DNA of 35,552 nt from an uncultured Clostridium sp. (GTDB taxonomy: Bacteria > Bacillota > Clostridia > TANB77 > CAG-508): NCBI GenBank assembly GCA_948470025.1, contig CAOKNG010000011.1:1-35552 (forward strand). Direction: 5' to 3'. Positions 29,250 to 35,552 of the stretch are shown here, piece by piece. Below the pieces are notes generated by a model. The model ran no database searches and had not been told where the DNA came from. It saw only the letters and a program-made list of their open reading frames with translations. The translations under genes and the position numbers were made by a program. The first letter of the stretch is position 1, and every line of letters starts with the position of its first letter.

Positions 29250-31010
29250 TTATTTTTCTATATCTAATTTAATATGCACATCTTTCAATTGGTTTTCTTC
29301 AACAACATTTGGTGCTCTCATTAATAAATCTCTTGCTTTTTTGTTTTTTGGAAATGCGATGACTCCTCTTAGGTTGTCTTCCCCTGCAATTAGCATTACC
29401 ATTCTATCTAAGCCGGGTGCTGCTCCTGCATGTGGTGGAGTTCCATATTGGAAGGCATTGAATAAGGCTCCAAAGCGTTCTTCTACATCTTTTTTGGTAT
29501 AGCCTGCTATTTCAAATGCTTTTACCATAAGTTCTGGGTCATGGTTACGAACGGCTCCAGATGCCATTTCATAACCATTACATACTAAGTCATATTGATA
29601 AGCAAGAATGTCTAATGGGTCTTGTTCTTCTAACGCTTTCATGCCTCCTTGCGGCATAGAGAATGGATTATGGTTAAAATCGATTTTTCCTTCATCGGAT
29701 AATTCATACATTGGAAAATCAACGATGAAACAAAAACGATAAGTGTCTTTTTCTAATAGGTCTAACCTGTTTCCTAGCTCGATTCGTACTCCTCCTGCTA
29801 TTTTTTGTGCAGTATGAAGTTCATCTGCTACAAAGAACATGGCACTTTCTGGTAATGCTTTTGTTATTGCAAGAATGCTTTGTTTTTGTTCTTCACTTAT
29901 AAATTTCGAAATTCCTCCATTTAGGTTATTTTCCTTATCTAGTTTGACCCATGCAAGCCCTTTGGCTCCTAATTCATTTACTGCAAACTCACTCATATTA
30001 TCGAAGAATTTTCTTCCTAATTCTGGTTGATGATTCACAACAATCACTTTAATCGTTTTATCTTTAAAGGCATTAAATTCAGTATGTTCAAATACACTTG
30101 TTACATCTTGAATGATTAATGGATTCCTTAAATCTGGTTTATCAATTCCGTATTTTTCCATGGCTTCACTATAAGGAATTCGGATAAATGGTCCTTTGTC
30201 TACTTTCCAAGAGCTAAATTTTTCAAATACTTCTGGTACCACTTCTTCTATTACAGCAAATACATCTTCTTGGGTTGCAAAACTCATTTCAAAATCCAAT
30301 TGATAAAATTCTCCTGGTGCACGGTCTGCACGTGGGTCTTCATCTCGGAAACATGGTGCAATTTGATAATATCTATGAAACCCTCCTACCATTAGCAATT
30401 GTTTAAATTGCTGTGGTGCTTGTGGAAGAGCATAAAATTCTCCTGGGTGTAATCTACTTGGTACTAGAAAATCACGTGCTCCTTCTGGCGAAGAATTTGC
30501 TAAAATTGGTGTTTGTATCTCGTAAAAACCTAATTCATCCATTTTATTTCGTAAGGTTTTCATGATATTCGAACGAAGTAGAATATTGTTATGAATGTGT
30601 TCGTTTCGAAGTTCTAAAAAACGATATTCTAAACGTAAATCTTCTCTTACATTTGCCAAATTTTCTGATGTTGTTTCAAATGGTAGTACATTTTTACATT
30701 TTCCTAATATGGTAATTTTATTGGCTATTACTTCAATATCCCCTGTTGGCATTTTCGGGTTTTTGCTTGCTCTTTCTACTACATTTCCCTCTACCATAAT
30801 ACAACTTTCTGTATTTAAATCTGGTTTTATTTCTTCGAATTCTGGACGGTTTTCCATAACCACTTGTGTAATTCCAAATTCGTCTCGTAAATCAAGAAAT
30901 GTCATTGCTCCTAAATTTCGATTTTTCTGAATCCACCCTGCTAGTTTTACTTCACTCCCAATATCTTCTTTTCTTAATTCTCCACAATTTTTCGTTCTGT
31001 ATTCGTTCAT
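29250..31010 (-). CDS. aspS: Aspartyl-tRNA synthetase
   Basis: Bacterial-type class II AspRS, 586 residues. It has an N-terminal OB anticodon domain (VKLAGWIQKNRNLGAMTFLD), motif 2 (CFRDEDPRADRAPGEFYQLD), the GAD insertion, and motif 3 (GAAPGLDRMVML). The bacterial insertion and C-terminal extension are present. Start 31010 follows AAAGGAGG. It is divergent from asnS. The co-existence with AsnRS suggests direct Asn-tRNA charging. Confidence 0.98.
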   Translation of the reverse strand: MNEYRTKNCGELRKEDIGSEVKLAGWIQKNRNLGAMTFLDLRDEFGITQVVMENRPEFEEIKPDLNTESCIMVEGNVVERASKNPKMPTGDIEVIANKITILGKCKNVLPFETTSENLANVREDLRLEYRFLELRNEHIHNNILLRSNIMKTLRNKMDELGFYEIQTPILANSSPEGARDFLVPSRLHPGEFYALPQAPQQFKQLLMVGGFHRYYQIAPCFRDEDPRADRAPGEFYQLDFEMSFATQEDVFAVIEEVVPEVFEKFSSWKVDKGPFIRIPYSEAMEKYGIDKPDLRNPLIIQDVTSVFEHTEFNAFKDKTIKVIVVNHQPELGRKFFDNMSEFAVNELGAKGLAWVKLDKENNLNGGISKFISEEQKQSILAITKALPESAMFFVADELHTAQKIAGGVRIELGNRLDLLEKDTYRFCFIVDFPMYELSDEGKIDFNHNPFSMPQGGMKALEEQDPLDILAYQYDLVCNGYEMASGAVRNHDPELMVKAFEIAGYTKKDVEERFGALFNAFQYGTPPHAGAAPGLDRMVMLIAGEDNLRGVIAFPKNKKARDLLMRAPNVVEENQLKDVHIKLDIEK

Positions 31011-31087
31011 AAGTGCCTCCTTTTTTCACATTTGTTATCTATTTTATAACTTTTTTGAAAAAAAGTCTATAAAGTAGGATTAAATTC

Positions 31088-31116
31088 TTGAATTTACGTA
31101 AATATTCTTATATAAT
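31088..31116 (+). promoter_or_regulatory. Promoter of asnS
   Basis: TTGAAT, 17-bp spacer, TATAAT, about 40 bases before the asnS start. Confidence 0.7.
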
Positions 31117-31157
31117 ACTAAATAATAAATTAATGTTAGAAGAAAGGACTGTATTTT

Positions 31158-32549
31158 ATGAGTAAATTAGTAATAAAAGAACTTTATCGAAATACAAAAA
31201 GCTATGTAGAAAAACAAGTAACTTTAGAGGGATGGGTAAGAACGGTTCGTGATTCGAAAGCCTTTGGTTTTCTTGAATTAAATGATGGTACTTTTTTTAA
31301 GAATGTACAAATTGTATTTACCAATGCTTTACCAAATTTCGAGAAGCTTTGTAAATTAACCATTAGCTCTTCTGTTAAAGTAACCGGTACTTTGGTAGAA
31401 ACCCAAAATGCAAAACAACCATTTGAAATTCAAGCAAGTACTATTGAACTTTTAAGTTTATCTGATGTTTCTTATCCACTTCAAAAGAAAAAGCATTCTT
31501 TTGAATACTTACGTACCATCGCTCATCTTCGCCCAAGAACCAATACTTTTTCTGCTGTATTTCGTGTAAGAAGTGTTCTTGCTTTTGCCATTCATCAGTT
31601 TTTTCAAGAGCAAGGCTTTGTGTATGTGAATACTCCATTAATCACTGCAAGTGATTGTGAAGGTGCAGGTGAAATGTTTAATGTTAATTCTTTTGATTTA
31701 GAAAATATTCCAAAAACAGAACATGGTAATATCGATTTTTCAAAAGACTTTTTTGGAAAATCTGCTCACTTAACCGTTAGTGGGCAATTAAATGGTGAAA
31801 CCTTTGCAGAAGCTTTTCGAAATATTTATACATTTGGGCCTACCTTCCGTGCTGAAAATTCCAATACCGTAAAACATGCTGCCGAATTTTGGATGGTAGA
31901 ACCTGAAATTTGTTTTGCGGACTTAAGTGATGATATGGATTTAGCAGAAGCAATGATTAAATATGTTTTCCAATATGTATTAGACCATTGCCCAGAAGAA
32001 ATGCAATTTTTCAATCAATTTATTGACAATGGTTTGTTAGACCGAATTGAAAATGTGATTCATTCTGATTTTGCAAGAATTTCGTATACAGATGCAGTAA
32101 AAGAATTGGAAAAAGCAAATGACCAATTTGATTATAAAGTGTCTTGGGGAGTAGATTTACAAACAGAACATGAACGTTATTTATGTGAAAAAATCTTTAA
32201 AAAACCAGTTTTTGTTACAGATTATCCAAAAGACATTAAAGCTTTTTATATGAAACAAAATCCAGATGGAAAAACCGTTGCTGCTGCTGACTTGTTAGCT
32301 CCTGGTATTGGTGAAATTATTGGTGGAAGCCAAAGGGAAGAAGATTACGATAAACTACTTGCTCGTATGAGAGAATTAAACCTTCCTTTAGAAAACTATG
32401 AATGGTATTTGGATTTAAGAAAATATGGAAGCTGTGTTCATTCTGGCTTCGGACTAGGTTTCGAAAGAGCCATTATGTATTTAACAGGAATGCAAAACAT
32501 CCGTGATGTTATCCCATTCCCAAGAACACCAAAGAATTGTGAATTTTAG
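31158..32549 (+). CDS. asnS: Asparaginyl-tRNA synthetase
   Basis: Class II AsnRS, 463 residues. It has the OB domain ([21 protein letters not shown]), [30 protein letters not shown], motif 2 ([13 protein letters not shown]) and motif 3 ([15 protein letters not shown]). The SGQL and [11 protein letters not shown] elements are typical of AsnRS rather than AspRS. A clear AAAGGA precedes the start. No in-frame CGG codon despite more than 460 codons. Confidence 0.98.
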   Translation: MSKLVIKELYRNTKSYVEKQVTLEGWVRTVRDSKAFGFLELNDGTFFKNVQIVFTNALPNFEKLCKLTISSSVKVTGTLVETQNAKQPFEIQASTIELLSLSDVSYPLQKKKHSFEYLRTIAHLRPRTNTFSAVFRVRSVLAFAIHQFFQEQGFVYVNTPLITASDCEGAGEMFNVNSFDLENIPKTEHGNIDFSKDFFGKSAHLTVSGQLNGETFAEAFRNIYTFGPTFRAENSNTVKHAAEFWMVEPEICFADLSDDMDLAEAMIKYVFQYVLDHCPEEMQFFNQFIDNGLLDRIENVIHSDFARISYTDAVKELEKANDQFDYKVSWGVDLQTEHERYLCEKIFKKPVFVTDYPKDIKAFYMKQNPDGKTVAAADLLAPGIGEIIGGSQREEDYDKLLARMRELNLPLENYEWYLDLRKYGSCVHSGFGLGFERAIMYLTGMQNIRDVIPFPRTPKNCEF

Positions 32550-32580
32550 GGGTAAATTTTCCACAAAATTTAGTACTATA

Positions 32581-32619
32581 AGAACCCCCAGTCACGTGGG
32601 AGCGTGACTGGGGGTTCTT
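32581..32619. terminator. Bidirectional terminator between asnS and proS
   Basis: A very strong stem, AGAACCCCCAGTCACG / CGTGACTGGGGGTTCT, between convergent genes. Confidence 0.9.
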
Positions 32620-32622
32620 AGA

Positions 32623-33906
32623 CTACATTTTTATTCTCTTAATCAATTCGTCTTCTCGAATAACTTCTTTTTCTCCTGTTTTTGTGTTTTCAAATTCCAC
32701 AAACCCTTCTTCTACCTTATCGCCAAGCACTACCATAAATGGGGTACCTAGTACTTTGCAGTCTTTCATTTTTGCTCCCATACTACTATTTTGTCTATCA
32801 TCGAAAATAGTACCAATTCCTTGTTTGGTTAAGGTTTCGTATAAGGCATTTGCTTGTTTTACTTTTTCTTCGTTTTCCATTTTAGGAATAATTTGTACTT
32901 GGTAAGGTGCTATTTCTTTTGGCAAAGAAATTCCTACTACTTTTCCATTTTCATCTTTAATGGCAGAATTTTCATATATGGTTGCAACGGTTCTACTAAC
33001 TCCAATCCCATAACATCCCATATAATAATTCTGTGTTTTTCCTTCTTTAGTAATATAGTTTGCCTTCATCATTTCAGAATATCTAGTTCCTAATTGGAAA
33101 ATGTGTCCTAATTCTATAGTTCTTTTTTCTTGTAACTTCGAAATGTCTGTAATACCATATTCTTCTTTTAAATATGTCTCATAATCTTCTCTTTCTAAAA
33201 TTTCTGTATTTAACCCAATTCCAGTTTCTTCATCATATAAAATAGTATCTTCCCCAATCTCAGAAATCATCATGAATTCTTCACTTTTCTTTCCTCCAAT
33301 AGCTCCATTATCTGCCACAACTGGAATGACTGGTAACCCTAATCTTTTAAAAATTTCCATATACGCACTACGAATTCTTTGGTAACTCTCTACTAAATCC
33401 TCGTCTCCTTCATTAAAGCTATATGCATCCATCATTGTAAACGATTTTCCTCTTAATAAATAACCTCTTGTTCGAATTTCGTTTCGATATTTTTCTCCAA
33501 TTTGATAAAAGGTTGCTGGCAAATGTTTATAGGATTTTAGTTTTTCTTTGGCAAACTCCACTACCGCTTCTTCTGCTGTTGGTGCTAAACAAAACGTTCC
33601 TTTGTCTGATTCAATGGTTAGCATAGTACCTTCTTTTACATAGTGGTCCCATCTTCCAGAATTTTTCCAAATACTATCTGGTTGTAGGGTTGGAAGTGAT
33701 ACTTGAATACATCCATATTGGTTTAACACTTCCTCAATGACACTTTCTACTTTTCTTTTTACTAGAAATGGAATATGCCCATAGGCCATAATTCCTGCTC
33801 CATATTGTACAAGTTGCCCAGATTGCATTAACATATCTTGTACTGGATACATTTCATCTAAATTATTTATTCGCATCGTTCCAATTCCTGCATTTGATAA
33901 TTTCAT
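32623..33906 (-). CDS. proS: Prolyl-tRNA synthetase lacking the editing insertion
   Basis: Class II ProRS, 427 residues. It has the bacterial-type core: motif 1 around VNQYGCIQVSLPTLQP-like sequence near residue 65, LAPTAEEAVVEFA, motif 2 (YRNEIRTRGYLLRGKSFTMMDAYSF) and motif 3 (MGCYGIGVSRTVATI), then the anticodon domain (VLGDKVEEGFVEFE). Standard bacterial ProRS is about 570 residues with an INS domain of roughly 180 residues between motifs 2 and 3. Here only about 60 residues fill that place, so Ala-tRNAPro editing is expected to be missing from this protein. Upstream is scpB. Confidence 0.95.
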   Translation of the reverse strand: MKLSNAGIGTMRINNLDEMYPVQDMLMQSGQLVQYGAGIMAYGHIPFLVKRKVESVIEEVLNQYGCIQVSLPTLQPDSIWKNSGRWDHYVKEGTMLTIESDKGTFCLAPTAEEAVVEFAKEKLKSYKHLPATFYQIGEKYRNEIRTRGYLLRGKSFTMMDAYSFNEGDEDLVESYQRIRSAYMEIFKRLGLPVIPVVADNGAIGGKKSEEFMMISEIGEDTILYDEETGIGLNTEILEREDYETYLKEEYGITDISKLQEKRTIELGHIFQLGTRYSEMMKANYITKEGKTQNYYMGCYGIGVSRTVATIYENSAIKDENGKVVGISLPKEIAPYQVQIIPKMENEEKVKQANALYETLTKQGIGTIFDDRQNSSMGAKMKDCKVLGTPFMVVLGDKVEEGFVEFENTKTGEKEVIREDELIKRIKM

Positions 33907-33956
33907 ATTCTTCCCTCATTTCTTTTATAAGTATATATTAAAATATGATTTTCGTT

Positions 33957-34592
33957 TTAATCATTATTTTCTATTTCTTCCTTCTCTTCTTCTATTTCGT
34001 CTTCCCTTTCGGGGTTAGGAGCCTCTTTTTTTTGTTCTTCTAAAATATCATCAATGACAATTTGTTGATTCTCATCCATTTTATATTTTGGTAAGTTTGG
34101 CAAGCTTTCTAAATTCATATATCCAAACATTTTTAGGAAATTATTTGTTGTGCGATAAGACATTGGCTTTCCTGGTGCATCCGTTTTTCCTGCTTCTTCT
34201 ACTAAATTATACTCAATTAGTTTGTAAATAGTAGCATCAGAATTAACTCCTCGAATGGCTTCAATTTCTGCTTTTGTTACATTCGTATTATAGGCAATAA
34301 TTGAAAGAATTTCAAGAGCTGCATTCGATAAATTCGGCTTGCTTCTTTTGTCTAGAATAGGATATACATATTCATAATATTCTTGTTTTGTGCACATTTG
34401 ATAAGCATCATTAACACGAATTATTTGAATTCCCCTTTTTCGTTCTTCATATTCTTCTTTTAGTTTTTCCATAATCGTAATAACATCTTCTTCATTTATT
34501 TCTAAGCTAGAAACAAATTCCTTTATTTTAACTTCTCTGCCTGCTGCAAATAGAATTGCTTCCATTATTGCTTTTGCTTGTTCAATTTCCAT
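33957..34592 (-). CDS. scpB: Segregation and condensation protein ScpB
   Basis: Kleisin-associated winged-helix subunit of the SMC-ScpAB condensin. It has the family core: AKAIMEAILFAAGREV at the N-terminus, LSNAALEILSIIAYNTNVTKAEIE, IRGVNSD and LVEEAGKTDAPGKPMSYRTT. An acidic C-terminal tail of about 30 residues is poorly conserved in the family. The start at 34592 follows AAGGAGA. It is 50 bases upstream of proS and co-directional. ScpA is not in the window. Confidence 0.96.
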   Translation of the reverse strand: MEIEQAKAIMEAILFAAGREVKIKEFVSSLEINEEDVITIMEKLKEEYEERKRGIQIIRVNDAYQMCTKQEYYEYVYPILDKRSKPNLSNAALEILSIIAYNTNVTKAEIEAIRGVNSDATIYKLIEYNLVEEAGKTDAPGKPMSYRTTNNFLKMFGYMNLESLPNLPKYKMDENQQIVIDDILEEQKKEAPNPEREDEIEEEKEEIENND

Positions 34593-34784
34593 ATATTCTT
34601 TTTCTCCTTAGATACTTTTATTCTATCACATATCCTAATAGTAGCAAAACCATTAATAAATTATTTATATTATGCCACTTTTTGGTTCCTATGTCAATGA
34701 ATTTTCTATTTTCCTTATTTTCACATTGCACTTTTTTTTAATCTATGGTAAGATAAAGGTATCTTAAGTAAAAGAGGTAAAAAT

Positions 34785-34937
34785 ATGGAAGAAACACAAA
34801 AAAAAATTACAGTTGTCACTGGTGATGGTAATGACCTAGAAATTTCAGAAGTTCGTGAACATCTAAATGTTGCCAAACCAAAGACAAAAGATAACAAAGA
34901 CAAAAAAATAATTGTCCCAGAAGAAAAGAAAAAATAA
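34785..34937 (+). CDS. Small charged protein, unknown function
   Basis: 50 residues: ITVVTGDGNDLEISEVREHL, then a Lys-rich tail (KPKTKDNKDKK ... EEKKK). AGAGGT sits before the ATG and a good terminator follows, so it looks like a real one-gene unit. No family can be named with confidence. Confidence 0.65.
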   Translation: MEETQKKITVVTGDGNDLEISEVREHLNVAKPKTKDNKDKKIIVPEEKKK

Positions 34938-34939
34938 GT

Positions 34940-34974
34940 ACCATATAGAAAATCTATATGGTGTTTGTTTTTTT
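34940..34974 (+). terminator. Terminator of the small charged protein gene
   Basis: Stem ACCATATAGA / TCTATATGGT with a T-rich tail. Confidence 0.8.
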
Positions 34975-35047
34975 GCTCTTTACTTTTTATGTTAATTGTT
35001 ATATAATCTATATTATATTCAATAAAGAATTTACAGGAGGTATTAAC

Positions 35048-35317
35048 ATGAACAGAGAAATTTCTATACTTGTTCAAAACAAATTGACCGAAGCCGAAAA
35101 ACTTATTCGGCGTGCACCTGAAGTGGATCGCAAAAAACTCTGTGAATCCTTCTTAGCCAAAATTTCGGCTCCTGAAGAACACTGTTTTTCTTCCTCGAAT
35201 ATGGTTACTGTCAATTCCTTTCGCAAATTAGAGGATTTATATGGTAATCTTTGCGAAACGGATCAGGAAGATTTCTTAGAACTTTTTTGTGAACTCGCAA
35301 AACAATTTGGTGTTTAA
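35048..35317 (+). CDS. Small soluble protein, unknown function
   Basis: 89 residues, start ATG 35048 behind ACAGGAGGT. It is helical and charged (KLTEAEKLIRRAPEVDRKKL), then FRKLEDLYGNLCETDQEDFLEL. It may be a small regulator or adaptor, but nothing is recognised. Codon 21 is CGG (35108-35110, followed by CGT) and must be read in frame; a +1 shift there would end the product after about 35 residues. Fewer A/T-ending codons than in neighbours. Confidence 0.7.
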   Translation: MNREISILVQNKLTEAEKLIRRAPEVDRKKLCESFLAKISAPEEHCFSSSNMVTVNSFRKLEDLYGNLCETDQEDFLELFCELAKQFGV

Positions 35318-35321
35318 CACC

Positions 35322-35352
35322 AAAAACTCTAGACCTAACGTCTAGAGTTTTT
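35322..35352 (+). terminator. Terminator of the small soluble protein gene
   Basis: Perfect stem AAAAACTCTAGAC / GTCTAGAGTTTTT. The remaining bases to 35552 are AT-rich with no visible gene. Confidence 0.85.
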
Positions 35353-35552
35353 GTTATTTGGTACCATTGACGTAGATATCTACAACTTTTTTACACCTTT
35401 AACGATTAATATAAATATCAATCAGTTTATTATCAATAATTTAACATAATTTTTTATAATTAGCAATAAGTATTTTTAACTTTTTCTTTTAAATAATGTA
35501 GGTTTGTCAAACATATGTCACACTTTCTTAGAAATATCTATTATTAAAGTAC

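Overview
The window is a very AT-rich, gene-dense piece of a Bacillota (Clostridia-like) chromosome. Grounds for this are strong AGGAGG-type ribosome binding sites before nearly every gene, a CIRCE operator at groESL, a mutL-miaA cluster, a large FeoB with a FeoA partner, rubrerythrin, an ECF sigma/anti-sigma pair and Clostridia-style protein sequences. An uncultivated gut lineage is likely, but this is inference. No rRNA, tRNA or CRISPR was seen.

Layout. 1-5765: miaA, a small membrane protein, mutL, a coiled-coil repeat protein, two tiny Cys-rich peptides and a small anchored protein. 5837-13296: groEL-groES under CIRCE, pyrG, purF, purN, purD. 13467-15897: feoA-feoB. 15969-22026: an accessory stretch of small single-function genes (HAD phosphatase, MBL hydrolase, MazF-like toxin, methyltransferase, SDR, HEPN/MNT pair, GNAT, a metallophosphoesterase broken by an in-frame TAA), with signs of 3'-end shuffling. 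22183-24748: anti-sigma and ECF sigma genes, divergent from a C39-like peptidase. 24807-29175: a MATE-kinase fusion, rubrerythrin, an unrecognised protein and cytidine deaminase. 29250-35317: aspS, asnS, proS, scpB and two small proteins.

The main observation is a recurring recoding signal. Nine times, in seven recognisable genes and one small peptide gene, the reading frame breaks exactly at an in-frame CGG codon, and skipping its C (+1) restores the family sequence with the next GGN read as glycine. The genes are miaA (the P-loop glycine), purN (SGNGT), feoB three times, a HAD phosphatase, a C39 peptidase, a MATE fusion and a Cys-rich peptide. Read by eye, CGG is otherwise absent in frame from all the housekeeping genes here (mutL, groEL, groES, pyrG, purF, purD, aspS, asnS, proS, scpB and others). 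Only four in-frame CGG codons behave as ordinary sense codons, in three small or unrecognised genes. No other indel is needed anywhere. This fits either genome-wide +1 frameshifting (or four-base CGGN decoding) at a starved or unassigned CGG codon, comparable in logic to yeast Ty1 CUU-AGG-C and Ty3 GCG-AGU-U, or a very context-specific sequence artefact. Reads, tRNA content and proteomics would decide.

Other features worth attention are a family of short palindromic intergenic repeats ending in CCCCTAC, a shared gene tail in the accessory stretch, a ProRS without the editing insertion, and a structured leader before the MATE fusion.
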